The notes: generated from the sequence alone by a model not told the origin. A stretch of 64,000 bases of DNA from Arthrobacter sp. FW305-BF8 (GCF_021789315.1 NZ_CP084561.1:2542001-2606000); one strand, 5' to 3'; counted from the stretch's first letter, positions 8,372 through 17,446 are shown. Numbers and translations are program-made.

Positions 8372-9598
8372 ATGACATCTCACACCCTCAACGAACTGAT
8401 CGCTGAAGGTGTCCGCGGGCGGTACATTTTGGTTCGAAGTGACCTGAATGTGCCGCTCGACGGCTCTACAGTCACTGACGACGGCCGCATCCGGGCCTCA
8501 CTGCCAGTGCTGGGAAAGCTCACGGACGCCGGTGCCCGCGTGCTGGTAACAGCCCACCTTGGCCGCCCCAAGGGCGCCCCTGAAGACAAGTACTCGCTCA
8601 AGCCGGCGGTTTCCCGCCTGGCCGAGCTGGCCTCCTTCCCTGTCTCCCTCGCGGAGGACACGGTAGGGTCCTCCGCCAAGGAGCAGGCAGCTGCGCTGCA
8701 GGACGGCCAGGTCCTGGTGCTCGAGAACGTGCGGTTCGACGCACGCGAGACCAGCAAGGACGAGGCCGAGCGTGGCGCTTTCGCCGACGAACTGGTGGGA
8801 CTCACCGGTGACAACGGTGCTTTTGTGAACGACGCCTTTGGCGCCGTCCACCGCAAGCACGCCAGCGTTTACGACGTCGCCACCCGGCTCCCGTCGTATC
8901 TCGGCGACCTTGTGGGTACCGAGGTGGAGGTCCTCCGCAAGCTGACCGCAGACACCCAGCGTCCCTACGTTGTGGTCCTCGGAGGTTCGAAGGTTTCGGA
9001 CAAGCTCGCGGTCATCGACAACCTGCTCGGCAAGGCCGACACCATCCTGGTGGGCGGCGGCATGCTGTTCACGTTCCTGGCAGCCGAGGGCCACAAGGTC
9101 GCCGGCAGCCTGCTGGAAGAGGACCAGATCCCGGTCGTCCAGGACTACCTCAAGCGCGCAGCCGACGCCGGCACGGAATTCGTGATCCCCACGGACGTCG
9201 TGGTGGCAGCCAAGTTCGCCGCCGACGCCGACCACGAAACGGTCAGCGCCGACGCCATCGAAGGCAGCAGCTTCGGTGCGCAGGGCATCGGCCTGGACAT
9301 CGGACCCGAGTCCGCCAAGGCGTTCGCCGGGCAGATCATGGGCGCCAAGACGGTGTTCTGGAACGGCCCCATGGGCGTCTTCGAGTTCGAGGCGTTCTCT
9401 GCAGGCACCCGGGCCATCGCCCAGGCGCTGACGGAGACGGATGCGTTCACGGTTGTCGGCGGCGGCGACTCCGCGGCTGCGGTCCGCACCCTCGGCTTCG
9501 CCGATGACCAGTTCGGACACATTTCCACCGGCGGCGGCGCCAGCCTGGAATACCTTGAAGGCAAGGAACTTCCCGGCCTGAGCGTACTGGACCGCTAA
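8372..9598 (+). CDS. pgk: Phosphoglycerate kinase
   Basis: Pgk transfers phosphate from 1,3-bisphosphoglycerate to ADP. The 408-residue product has the substrate-binding N-terminus VRSDLNVPLDG, the HLGRPKG loop, and the C-terminal nucleotide site with VGGGDSAAA. I placed the start at the ATG 10 bases after the gap stop, giving MTSHTL. The upstream in-frame extension lies inside gap. Its tight spacing to gap indicates co-transcription, while a hairpin after the stop may lower read-through into tpiA. Confidence 0.96.
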   Translation: MTSHTLNELIAEGVRGRYILVRSDLNVPLDGSTVTDDGRIRASLPVLGKLTDAGARVLVTAHLGRPKGAPEDKYSLKPAVSRLAELASFPVSLAEDTVGSSAKEQAAALQDGQVLVLENVRFDARETSKDEAERGAFADELVGLTGDNGAFVNDAFGAVHRKHASVYDVATRLPSYLGDLVGTEVEVLRKLTADTQRPYVVVLGGSKVSDKLAVIDNLLGKADTILVGGGMLFTFLAAEGHKVAGSLLEEDQIPVVQDYLKRAADAGTEFVIPTDVVVAAKFAADADHETVSADAIEGSSFGAQGIGLDIGPESAKAFAGQIMGAKTVFWNGPMGVFEFEAFSAGTRAIAQALTETDAFTVVGGGDSAAAVRTLGFADDQFGHISTGGGASLEYLEGKELPGLSVLDR

Positions 9599-9606
9599 AG
9601 ACACAC

Positions 9607-9652
9607 CAGCCGGCAGGGCACCTTTCGCACCGCGAAGGCGCCCTGCCGGCTG
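9607..9652 (+). terminator. Hairpin between pgk and tpiA, attenuator-like
   Basis: The outer arms CAGCCGGCAGGGC and GCCCTGCCGGCTG pair perfectly, and inner arms (CCTTTCGC with GCGAAGG) extend the stem with a bulge. There is no real T tract after it, so partial termination or an mRNA processing site is more likely than a full stop. Confidence 0.65.
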
Positions 9653-9694
9653 TTCACATGATCAGCATATTTGACCGGCACTTTTGGAGAACAC

Positions 9695-10510
9695 GTGACT
9701 ACGTCAACCAACGGCACCTTTGACCGCACGCCTTTAATCGCAGGCAACTGGAAGATGAACATGGACCACGTCCAGGGCATCACCCTCCTGCAGAAGCTGG
9801 CCTGGACACTGTCCGACGCCAAGCACGACTACAGCCGTGTGGAAGCCGCTGTCTTCCCGCCTTTCACCGACCTCCGCGGCGTGCAGACCCTCGTCCAGGG
9901 CGACGAACTCGACATCGCCTATGGCGGCCAGGACCTGTCCCAGTTCGACTCCGGTGCCTACACCGGGGACATCTCCGGCCAGTTCCTGAACAAGCTCGGC
10001 TGCAAGTACGTCCTGGTTGGCCACAGCGAACGCCGGACCGTCCATGCTGAGTCGGACGAAGTCCTGAATGCCAAGGTCAAAGCGGCCTACCGCCACAACC
10101 TCATCCCCGTCCTCTGCGTCGGGGAAGGCCTGGAGATACGCCAGGCCGGCACCCACGTCCAGCACACCCTGGACCAGCTCCGCGCCGACGTTGAAGGCCT
10201 CACCGCGGAGCAGGCGGCCCAGCTCGTCGTCGCCTATGAGCCCGTCTGGGCCATCGGCACAGGTGAGGTTGCAGGCCCGGAGGACGCCCAGGAAATGTGT
10301 GCGGCGATCCGTGCCAAGCTCACCGAACTGTTTGACGCCGATGTGGCCGGCAAGGTCCGCCTGCTGTACGGCGGTTCGGTCAAAGCCAGCAACGCTGCCG
10401 CCATCCTTAAGGAACGCGACGTTGACGGCGTGCTGGTGGGCGGCGCCAGCCTTGACCCCGCTGAGTTTGCTAATATTGTGAAGTTCGAGAGCCACCTCGT
10501 AGCGGACTAG
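9695..10510 (+). CDS. tpiA: Triosephosphate isomerase
   Basis: TpiA interconverts dihydroxyacetone phosphate and glyceraldehyde 3-phosphate. The 271-residue protein shows the catalytic Lys in GNWKMN, the catalytic His in VGHSERR and the catalytic Glu in AYEPVWAIGTG, plus the C-terminal phosphate-binding YGGSV. The GTG at 9695 is preceded by TTTGGAGA and gives a normal family length; a TTG at 9671 would add eight residues. secG starts 49 bases after the stop. Confidence 0.96.
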   Translation: MTTSTNGTFDRTPLIAGNWKMNMDHVQGITLLQKLAWTLSDAKHDYSRVEAAVFPPFTDLRGVQTLVQGDELDIAYGGQDLSQFDSGAYTGDISGQFLNKLGCKYVLVGHSERRTVHAESDEVLNAKVKAAYRHNLIPVLCVGEGLEIRQAGTHVQHTLDQLRADVEGLTAEQAAQLVVAYEPVWAIGTGEVAGPEDAQEMCAAIRAKLTELFDADVAGKVRLLYGGSVKASNAAAILKERDVDGVLVGGASLDPAEFANIVKFESHLVAD

Positions 10511-10559
10511 TCCGTTCATCTGGCAGGCTCCCGCATCCACCAACTTTGGAAAGGCCGTC

Positions 10560-10817
10560 GTGGACGTTCTTCATGTGATTCTGCAGATCCTGCTGGGCAT
10601 TACCAGCCTTCTGCTGACCCTGCTCATCCTGCTCCACAAGGGACGCGGCGGCGGCCTGTCGGACATGTTCGGCGGCGGAATGAGCTCGGGGCTGTCCTCG
10701 TCCGGCGTTGCTGAGCGCAACCTCAACAGGTTCACCATCATCCTCGGAGTCACCTGGGGCGTGGTCATCATCGCCCTCGGCCTCCTGATGCGCTTCACGG
10801 GTGTGGCTGACTCCTAA
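10560..10817 (+). CDS. secG: Preprotein translocase subunit SecG
   Basis: SecG is the small auxiliary subunit of the SecYEG channel in the cytoplasmic membrane. The 85-residue protein has two membrane segments, one at the N-terminus (about residues 5-24) and one near the C-terminus (about 58-77), joined by a Gly-rich loop containing DMFGGG as in the family. The GTG start follows TTTGGAAAGG. Its position after tpiA is widely conserved in actinobacteria. A very strong bidirectional terminator follows. Confidence 0.93.
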   Translation: MDVLHVILQILLGITSLLLTLLILLHKGRGGGLSDMFGGGMSSGLSSSGVAERNLNRFTIILGVTWGVVIIALGLLMRFTGVADS

Positions 10818-10841
10818 CGCCCGAGGCAGCCGCCCAGCACT

Positions 10842-10890
10842 AAAAAGCCCGGCCCAATCAGGACCCGTTCCTGATTGGGCCGGGCTTTTT
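10842..10890. terminator. Strong bidirectional terminator after secG
   Basis: Two perfectly complementary 22-base arms, starting AAAAAGCCCGG and ending CCGGGCTTTTT, flank a five-base loop. With A runs on one side and T runs on the other it can work on both strands. It ends the glycolytic transcription unit. Confidence 0.95.
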
Positions 10891-10972
10891 CCTGCCGTCA
10901 GGGGGAAGTCCGGACTAAACTGTGGCTATCGGATCTAACGGCAGCGCCGCCATTAGTAGCGAGGGAGTTCCC

Positions 10973-11350
10973 ATGGTGCATTCCTCTTCAGGATTCCGCG
11001 GCACCCGCGTGGGTGTCATTCAAGGGGCCGGATTGAAGAACCAGGGGGATGATCCTCTCGGGGAGCCCCTGCCGCGTATTTGTGTCTCCTATTGGTGCGC
11101 CATGGGACACGAGACGCGGCCTGTTTTTCTTAAATTGCCGGACGACCAGATTCCGGATGTGTGGGACTGCCGACAGTGCGGCCGGCCGTCGACGCGCAAC
11201 CCCGGCGCCGGCATGCCCGGCGAAGCCCAGGAAGAAGGCTTCAAGAGTCATCTGGATTACGTTAAAGAAAGACGCTCCAGCCAGGACGCCGAAGACGTCC
11301 TGGCTGGAGCGTTGCGGCGGCTAAGAGCCAGCCGGCGCCTTCCTGACTAG
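10973..11350 (+). CDS. rbpA: RNA polymerase-binding protein RbpA
   Basis: RbpA is an actinobacterial protein that binds the principal sigma factor and RNA polymerase and stabilises the open promoter complex. The 125-residue product begins with the family sequence MVHSSSGFRGTRVG. It has a core with Cys pairs (CVSYWC, then CRQCG) and ends in an acidic-basic sigma-interacting helix. The ATG at 10973 follows GAGGGAG. The last 30 bases overlap the convergent pgl gene, and a 17-bp inverted repeat lies inside the coding sequence at 11272-11312. Confidence 0.95.
   Translation: MVHSSSGFRGTRVGVIQGAGLKNQGDDPLGEPLPRICVSYWCAMGHETRPVFLKLPDDQIPDVWDCRQCGRPSTRNPGAGMPGEAQEEGFKSHLDYVKERRSSQDAEDVLAGALRRLRASRRLPD
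11272..11312 (-). terminator. pgl operon terminator embedded in the rbpA coding sequence
   Basis: A perfect 17-bp stem (ACGCTCCAGCCAGGACG and its complement) has a 7-base loop. Read on the minus strand it is followed by CTTTCTTTAAC, a T-rich tail, so it fits an intrinsic terminator for the pentose phosphate operon. It lies about 10-50 bases past the pgl stop and inside the rbpA reading frame. On the plus strand there is no T tract. Confidence 0.75.
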
Positions 11351-12151
11351 CTGCTCGGGCACGCGCGCGGCCGCGTTTTCGTCGATCAGCCACAGCGTCC
11401 GGGACCGGCCTGCCGGTCCGGCCGCTGGCACCTGCACGGGATTCGCTCCGGCCAGGGCCAGGCCCACCGCACCGGCCTTGTCCTCGCCTGCCACCACCAT
11501 CCACACCTCGGCAGAGGTGTTGATGGCCGGCAGAGTCAGGGAGATCCGCTGGGGCGGCGGCTTGGGGGAGTTGCGGACCCCCACCACCGTCAGTTGCTTC
11601 TCGCGGATGCCGCCCTGTTCCGGGAACAGGGACGCCACGTGCGCGTCCGGGCCCACTCCCAGCAGGACGACGTCGAACCGGGGAAGCCGGCCCGGCTCCT
11701 CGGGGCGGCCGTCCGAAGCATCAGCGGCATGCTCGGCAGCTGCCGCATCACTGAGGCGTTGTGCGTAGTCCTCTGCAGCCTGTTCCGGCGTTTCGAAGTC
11801 ATCCGTCGAGCCGGGCACGTGGACGCGCTCGGGATCAGCGTTGATGTGCTTCAGGAGTGCTTCCTGGGCCTGGAGCGCGTTGCGGTCCGGGTCCTGGGAT
11901 CCGACGAAGCGTTCGTCGCCCCACCAGAAGTTCACTTTGGCCCAGTCCACCGCGGGGGCGGCGGGGGAGTCCGCTACTGCCTTCAGAGTTCCGATGCCCA
12001 CCGTGCCTCCGGTAAGCACCACCGTTGCTTCACCGAACCGGTCCTGCACGTCCACGAGCTTGGTGATCAGTCGGGCCGCAATGGCGGCCATGAGTACGGA
12101 AGAGTCAGGATGGATGCTTACTCTGGGCTCAGCGCTCACTGGGACGGACAC
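11321..12151 (-). CDS. pgl: 6-phosphogluconolactonase
   Basis: Pgl hydrolyses 6-phosphogluconolactone, the second step of the oxidative pentose phosphate pathway. The 276-residue protein has the family motifs LTGGTVG near residue 47, VNFWWGDERFV near residue 73, and LGVGPDAHVASLFP. The start overlaps opcA by 23 bases and the end overlaps the convergent rbpA by 30, so this is a very compact locus. It is the last gene of tkt-tal-pgi-zwf-opcA-pgl. Confidence 0.95.
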   Translation of the reverse strand: MSVPVSAEPRVSIHPDSSVLMAAIAARLITKLVDVQDRFGEATVVLTGGTVGIGTLKAVADSPAAPAVDWAKVNFWWGDERFVGSQDPDRNALQAQEALLKHINADPERVHVPGSTDDFETPEQAAEDYAQRLSDAAAAEHAADASDGRPEEPGRLPRFDVVLLGVGPDAHVASLFPEQGGIREKQLTVVGVRNSPKPPPQRISLTLPAINTSAEVWMVVAGEDKAGAVGLALAGANPVQVPAAGPAGRSRTLWLIDENAAARVPEQLVRKAPAGS

Positions 12152-13070
12152 TCCTTAGATTGGTACGTGGCAGTCCAATAGTAATCACTTCGCCGAACAC
12201 CTCGTCGGGGTCGAGGCGGCGGAGTTCTTCTGCGAGGCAGTCGCGGAGGCTGCGCCGCGGGAGGGAGATGCGTTGTGCGGGTTGGCCGGGTTGGGTGAGT
12301 TCGGCGATGGAGAGGCCGGGGCGGAAGAGTTGGACGTCGCCGCTGGTGCGGGTGAGCCGGACGCGGCGGATGCCGGTGCCGGCGGGGTCCGCGACGATGG
12401 TGACGGGGGCGTCCAGGGACAGGGTCAGCCAGGCTGCGAGCAGGATGGTGCTGGGTGAGTCCGAGGCGCCTTCGACCGCGACGGCGGTGACGGGTGAGGT
12501 GTCGGCCTGGTCCAGGACGGCGGCGAGTTGGATGCGCCAGTTCGTCAGCCGGGTCCAGGCGAGGTCGGTGTCGCCGGCTTTGTAGGTGTTCCGGATGTTT
12601 TCCAGTGCGACCTGGGGTTCGGCCTCGTTCGCGGAGTCGGTGATCCGGCGGTGCGCGATCCTCCCGATCGAGGTCTCAGACGCGTTTTTGGGGGCCCCGT
12701 GCGGCCACCAGGCCACGATCGGGGCGTCGGGCAGCAGCAGCGCGGCGACGAGGGATTCAGATTCCTCGGCGAGTTCCCCGAAGCCGCGCAGCACGATGAC
12801 TTCCGAGGCGCCGGCGTCCCCGCCGACCCGGATCTGCGCGTCGAGCCGGTTCGGCGCGGACGAGCCCGCGTCGGCGAGCACGATGATCCGGCAGGGGTGT
12901 TCGCGGCTGGCCTCGTTCGCGGCCTCGATCGCTTCCTCTTCGAGCCCGGACTTGGTGACCACCACGAGGGTCAGGACCCGACCGAGCGCGATCACCCCGC
13001 CCTGCTCGCGCAGGGACTGGATCTTCTTGGACACCTTCGAGGTGGTGGTGTTGGGCAGGTCTACGATCAT
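12129..13070 (-). CDS. opcA: Glucose-6-phosphate dehydrogenase assembly protein OpcA
   Basis: OpcA is needed for full activity of glucose-6-phosphate dehydrogenase in cyanobacteria and actinobacteria. The 313-residue protein has the usual start (MIVDLPNTTTSKVSKKI) and the conserved PIVAWWPHGAP segment in its middle. It overlaps zwf by 4 bases and pgl by 23, the standard actinobacterial order. No enzyme motif is expected; its role is as a partner of Zwf. Confidence 0.95.
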   Translation of the reverse strand: MIVDLPNTTTSKVSKKIQSLREQGGVIALGRVLTLVVVTKSGLEEEAIEAANEASREHPCRIIVLADAGSSAPNRLDAQIRVGGDAGASEVIVLRGFGELAEESESLVAALLLPDAPIVAWWPHGAPKNASETSIGRIAHRRITDSANEAEPQVALENIRNTYKAGDTDLAWTRLTNWRIQLAAVLDQADTSPVTAVAVEGASDSPSTILLAAWLTLSLDAPVTIVADPAGTGIRRVRLTRTSGDVQLFRPGLSIAELTQPGQPAQRISLPRRSLRDCLAEELRRLDPDEVFGEVITIGLPRTNLRSVRPSER

Positions 13071-14641
13071 GGCCTTCTCCAGGTGCGTCCGTCGCGGGCT
13101 AGCAGCTCATCGGCCGAGGCCGGGCCCCAGCTGCCGGGCGCGTAGGGCTCGGGCTGTTCACCCAAACCGGCCCAGTATTCTTCGAAGGGGTCCAGGATCT
13201 TCCAGGACAGCTCCACTTCCTCGTGCCGCGGGAACAGCGGCGGCTCGCCCAGGAGCACGTCCAGGATCAGCCGCTCATACGCTTCCGGGGAGGACTCGGT
13301 GAACGAGTGCCCGTAGCCGAAGTCCATGGTCACATCCCGCACCTCCATCTGCGTGCCCGGGACCTTGGACCCGAACCGGATCGTGGCGCCCTCATCGGGC
13401 TGGACCCGGATCACCACCGCGTTCTGCCCGAAATCATCATCGCCGTGGCCGGCGCCCCCGTGAGTGCCGAAGAGCAGGTTCGGTGCGCGCTTGAACACCA
13501 CCGCGATCTCCGTGACCCGGCGTCCGAGCCGTTTGCCGGCGCGCAGGTAGAACGGCACCCCGGCCCAGCGCCGGGTGTTGATGTCCACCCGGATCGCGGC
13601 GTAGGTTTCGGTTTTGGAGTCGGCCGGGATGCCCTCCTCCTCCAGATACCCCTGGACCTGCTCCCCGCCCTGCCAGCCACCGGCGAACTGGCCGCGGGCC
13701 GAATGGGTGGACAGGTCCTCGGGCAACCGCACCGCGGCGAGGACCTTTTCCTTCTCCGCCCGCAGGTCATCGGCGTTAAAGGAAATCGGTTCCTCCATCG
13801 CGGTCAGGGCGAGCAGCTGCAGCAGGTGGTTCTGGATCACGTCACGGGCCGCACCCACACCGTCGTAATACCCGGCCCGGCCGCCGGTACCGATGTCCTC
13901 GGCCATCGTGATCTGCACATGGTCCACGTAGTTCGCGTTCCACAACGGCTCGAACAGCTGGTTCGCGAAACGCAGCGCCAGGATGTTCTGCACAGTCTCC
14001 TTGCCCAGGTAATGATCGATCCGGAACACCGCGTCGGCCGGGAACACCGACTCCACAATGTCGTTCAGCTGCCGGGCCGAGTCCAGGTCATGCCCGAACG
14101 GCTTCTCAATCACCACCCGGCGCCACTTCCCGCCCCCGGCCTGCGCCAAACCATGCCTGGACAGCTGCCGGCAGACCTGCTCAAAGGCCTTCGGCGGGAT
14201 CGAGAGGTAAAACGCGTGGTTGCCGCGGGTGCCCCGGACCTCGTCGAGTTCCTTGATCGTCTCCCCGAGCCGCTCAAACGCCGCATCGTCATCGAACGCG
14301 CCCTGCACGAACCGGATGCCCTCCGAGAGCTGGTTCCAGACCGCCTCATCAAAAGGCGTCCGGGCATACGCCTTCACCGCGTCCTTCACCTCCGCGGCGA
14401 AATCCTCGTTGTCCCAGTCCCGCCGGCCGAAACCGACCAAAGCGAAACTCGGCGGCAACAGGCCACGGTTGGCAAGGTCATACACGGCAGGCATGAGCTT
14501 CTTACGGGCAAGGTCCCCCGTCACTCCGAAAAGCACAAGCGAGGACGGCCCGGCAATCCGGTTCAACCGCCGGTCCCGAGGATCCCGCAAAGGATTCCCG
14601 GACCGGCCCGCTGACCTTCTGCCGTTCAAAGTATCTGGCAT
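13067..14641 (-). CDS. zwf: Glucose-6-phosphate 1-dehydrogenase
   Basis: Zwf oxidises glucose 6-phosphate with NADP (or NAD) and commits carbon to the pentose phosphate pathway. The 524-residue protein shows the nucleotide-binding motif FGVTGDLARKKLMP near the N-terminus, the catalytic signature RIDHYLGKE in the middle, and FYLRAGKRL near the C-terminal part. A basic N-terminal extension of about 30 residues precedes the fold. It overlaps opcA by 4 bases, so the two partners are translationally coupled. Confidence 0.97.
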   Translation of the reverse strand: MPDTLNGRRSAGRSGNPLRDPRDRRLNRIAGPSSLVLFGVTGDLARKKLMPAVYDLANRGLLPPSFALVGFGRRDWDNEDFAAEVKDAVKAYARTPFDEAVWNQLSEGIRFVQGAFDDDAAFERLGETIKELDEVRGTRGNHAFYLSIPPKAFEQVCRQLSRHGLAQAGGGKWRRVVIEKPFGHDLDSARQLNDIVESVFPADAVFRIDHYLGKETVQNILALRFANQLFEPLWNANYVDHVQITMAEDIGTGGRAGYYDGVGAARDVIQNHLLQLLALTAMEEPISFNADDLRAEKEKVLAAVRLPEDLSTHSARGQFAGGWQGGEQVQGYLEEEGIPADSKTETYAAIRVDINTRRWAGVPFYLRAGKRLGRRVTEIAVVFKRAPNLLFGTHGGAGHGDDDFGQNAVVIRVQPDEGATIRFGSKVPGTQMEVRDVTMDFGYGHSFTESSPEAYERLILDVLLGEPPLFPRHEEVELSWKILDPFEEYWAGLGEQPEPYAPGSWGPASADELLARDGRTWRRP

Positions 14642-14656
14642 GGTTAATTCAGGGCC

Positions 14657-16291
14657 TTAGCTCTCAGTGGCGGACGTTGCCTTGCCGGCAAGCGACGAAA
14701 CGATCTCCTGCAGCTGGGCAACGCCCGCTGCCCGGTCGGTGAGGTGCAGGCGCAGCACCGGCCGGCCGTGTTCGCTCAGTACCTGAGCGTCGCCGGCAGC
14801 CTGGGCCGTGATCAGCTCACCGAACGTGAACGGACGGTCCGGAATGGCGAGGTCCGTGGCAGACGCCGCTGTGACCTGCAGGAAGACACCGATCGCCGGG
14901 CCGCCCTTGTGGAACTGGCCGGTGGAGTGCAGGAACCGGGGCCCCCAGCCGAAGGTAACAGGCCGGCCGCTCACGGCGGCAAGTTCGTCCCGGACGCCCT
15001 CGAGCTGGGCGTAGGCCAGGCGGTCGAAGTAGGCCTGGACGCTCAGGTAGCCGTCGCTGCCCAGCTGTGCCAGCAACGCGGAGACCGCGTCGGTTGCTGA
15101 GCCGGCGTCGCCGAGCCATTCTCCGCCGCGGACCTCGATGGCACCGTCGGTAAAGTTGGCCGGCGTCGGTTCCGGCTGGGCGTCCAGCAGGCCACGGGCA
15201 GCCACCTTGGCGGCTTCCACGTCGGGCTGGTCAAACGGGTTGATGCCCAGGAGACGCCCGGCCACAGCGGTGGCGAACTCCCACACCATCATCTGCGAGG
15301 CGAGGCCGCCGGCAATGGCAACTTCGTTCTCGCCGAGTTCGACGTCGGCGTCCGTGCTGACGAGGCGGACCACCAGGACGTCTTCAGCGCCGGAAGTGAC
15401 TTCCGGGGCGTCCGGGCCGGCGACAACCGGCAGGACGCCGGTGCCGAGCTTGCCCGTGGACTCAGCGATGAGCTGTTCGGCCCAGTCAGCGAATCCCACG
15501 ATGCCGGAGCCGTCCTCCGCGATGACGATCTTGTCGCGCAGCGGGTTGGTGCCGCCCAGCGCGGCCCCCAGGACCAGCCCGATGTTCTCGGGAGCGTCCT
15601 CGTTCAGGATCTCCGCGGCTTCTTCAGCCTCGTCCAGCAGGGCTGCGATGTCCACGCCGGCCAGACCGGACGGGACGAGCCCGAAGGCCGTCAGCGCCGA
15701 GTAACGTCCGCCCACGTTCGGGTCCGCGTTGAAGACCGCACGGTAGCCGGCCTCGCGTGAGGCCTTGTCCAGCGGGGACCCGGGATCGGTGACCACGATG
15801 ATCCGGCTCTTCGCATCGAGGCCGGCCTCCGTGAAGGCGTGCTCGAAGATCCGCCGCTGCGAATCGGTTTCCAGTGTTGAACCGGACTTCGAGGAAACCA
15901 CGATGGCGGTTTCAGCGAGGCGGTCCGCGAGGGCAGCACCGACCTGTTCGGGGTCGGTGCTGTCCAGCACAGTCAGCTCGACGCCAGCGGTGCCGGCGAT
16001 GACCTCAGGAGCAAGCGAGGAGCCGCCCATGCCGCAGAGGGCAATGCGGGTAACACCCTCCGCTTTCAGGGCATCGCGGAGCTCCAGGATGCCGTCCACC
16101 AGGGGCCGGGAGACGGTGGCCGCCTCGACCCAGCCGAGGCGGATGGCCGACTCGGCTTCCGCATCGGGACCCCACAGGGTGTGGTCCTTGGCGAAGATCC
16201 GGGTGGCGACGCGGTCTTCCACGAGGGCGGGCAGGTGCTGCTCAAGAGCCTTCCGGGCGGAACCGGTGGCGTCGTAGCTGAGTGTGCTCAT
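14657..16291 (-). CDS. pgi: Glucose-6-phosphate isomerase
   Basis: The enzyme converts glucose 6-phosphate and fructose 6-phosphate. The 544-residue protein carries SIS-type sugar-phosphate binding features: ALCGMGGSSLAPEV and VVSSKSGSTLETD. Its architecture resembles the isomerase half of fused transaldolase-isomerase proteins more than the classical Escherichia coli Pgi. In this operon it lies six bases after tal, consistent with that relationship. It feeds Zwf, encoded 15 bases downstream. Confidence 0.92.
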   Translation of the reverse strand: MSTLSYDATGSARKALEQHLPALVEDRVATRIFAKDHTLWGPDAEAESAIRLGWVEAATVSRPLVDGILELRDALKAEGVTRIALCGMGGSSLAPEVIAGTAGVELTVLDSTDPEQVGAALADRLAETAIVVSSKSGSTLETDSQRRIFEHAFTEAGLDAKSRIIVVTDPGSPLDKASREAGYRAVFNADPNVGGRYSALTAFGLVPSGLAGVDIAALLDEAEEAAEILNEDAPENIGLVLGAALGGTNPLRDKIVIAEDGSGIVGFADWAEQLIAESTGKLGTGVLPVVAGPDAPEVTSGAEDVLVVRLVSTDADVELGENEVAIAGGLASQMMVWEFATAVAGRLLGINPFDQPDVEAAKVAARGLLDAQPEPTPANFTDGAIEVRGGEWLGDAGSATDAVSALLAQLGSDGYLSVQAYFDRLAYAQLEGVRDELAAVSGRPVTFGWGPRFLHSTGQFHKGGPAIGVFLQVTAASATDLAIPDRPFTFGELITAQAAGDAQVLSEHGRPVLRLHLTDRAAGVAQLQEIVSSLAGKATSATES

Positions 16292-16297
16292 GTTGGG

Positions 16298-17416
16298 TTA
16301 GGAAGCCTTCCGTGCGGTGGCGAGGGCGCCTTCGACGTCTGCCAGGAGTTCCTTCCAGCTGGCAACAAACTTGTCCAGGCCTTCGGATTCCAGCAGGGCA
16401 ACGACCTCGTTGTAGGACACACCGAGGGCATCAAGGGCGTTGAGGGTGGCGTTCGCTTCATCGTAGCCGTTGGTGACGGTGTCGCCCGTGACCACGCCGT
16501 GGTCGAACGTGGCGTCCAGGGTCTTCTCCGGCATGGTGTTCACGACGTGAGGGGCAACGAGCTCGGTGACGTAGAGGGTGTCGGGGTAAGCCGGGTCCTT
16601 CACGCCGGTAGAAGCCCACAGCGGGCGCTGCGGCAGTGCGCCGGCTTCGGCCAGCACGGCCCAGCGCTCGGTGGAGAAGAGCTCCTCGTAGACCTGGTAG
16701 GCGAGGCGGGCATTGGCAACGCCGGCCTTGCCCTTGAGGGCCTTGGCTTCCTCGGTGCCGATCGCGTCCAGGCGCTTGTCGATTTCCGTGTCCACGCGGG
16801 AGACGAAGAAGGAGGCGACGGAGTGGATCTTGGACAGGTCGTGGCCGTTGTCCCTGGCCTGCTCCAGACCGCTCTGGAAGGCGTTGATGACGGCGCGGTA
16901 GCGCTCCAGCGAGAAGATCAGGGTCACGTTGACGCTGATGCCCTCGGCCAGGGTTGCCGTGATGGCTTCCAGGCCCTCCAGCGTGGCCGGGATCTTGATG
17001 TGCACGTTGTCGCGGTTGACCTTCTTGTAGAGGTGCTTCGCTTCGGCGATGGTGCCGGCGGTGTCCCACGCGAGTCGGGGGTCCACCTCGATGGAGACAC
17101 GGCCGTCAACACCCTTGGTTGCCGCGGCAATCGGGGCGAAGAGGTCGCAGGCGTCGGCGACGTCCGTCGTCGTGATTTCGAAGATGGTCTCTTCGATGGA
17201 GGCGCCGGCAGCGGCCTGGGCCGCGATGGTGGCGTCGTAGTCCGTGCCGGAGGTGATGGCGGCGTGGAAGATGCTGGGGTTCGTGGTGACACCAACAACG
17301 TTCTTCTCTTCGATCAGCTTCTGCAGCGTTCCGGTCTTCAGACGGCCCCGGGAGAGGTCATCGAGCCAGATGGAAACGCCGGCGTCGGAAAGCTGCTGGG
17401 TGGGAGTGCTAGTCAT
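16298..17416 (-). CDS. tal: Transaldolase
   Basis: Transaldolase moves a three-carbon unit between sugar phosphates in the non-oxidative pentose phosphate pathway. The 372-residue protein has the N-terminal family motif VVGVTTNPSIF and the Schiff-base Lys in VHIKIPATLEGL. The C-terminal region is longer than in short transaldolases and matches the actinobacterial class. It lies 30 bases after tkt and 6 bases before pgi, so the genes are co-transcribed. Confidence 0.96.
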   Translation of the reverse strand: MTSTPTQQLSDAGVSIWLDDLSRGRLKTGTLQKLIEEKNVVGVTTNPSIFHAAITSGTDYDATIAAQAAAGASIEETIFEITTTDVADACDLFAPIAAATKGVDGRVSIEVDPRLAWDTAGTIAEAKHLYKKVNRDNVHIKIPATLEGLEAITATLAEGISVNVTLIFSLERYRAVINAFQSGLEQARDNGHDLSKIHSVASFFVSRVDTEIDKRLDAIGTEEAKALKGKAGVANARLAYQVYEELFSTERWAVLAEAGALPQRPLWASTGVKDPAYPDTLYVTELVAPHVVNTMPEKTLDATFDHGVVTGDTVTNGYDEANATLNALDALGVSYNEVVALLESEGLDKFVASWKELLADVEGALATARKAS

Positions 17417-17446
17417 TTCTAATCTCCTTGAACTGTGGGGGTGCTG

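Noticed and set aside
12160..13302. Plus-strand open frames over opcA and zwf
   Set aside because: They are shadows of the operon on the minus strand with no recognisable motifs.
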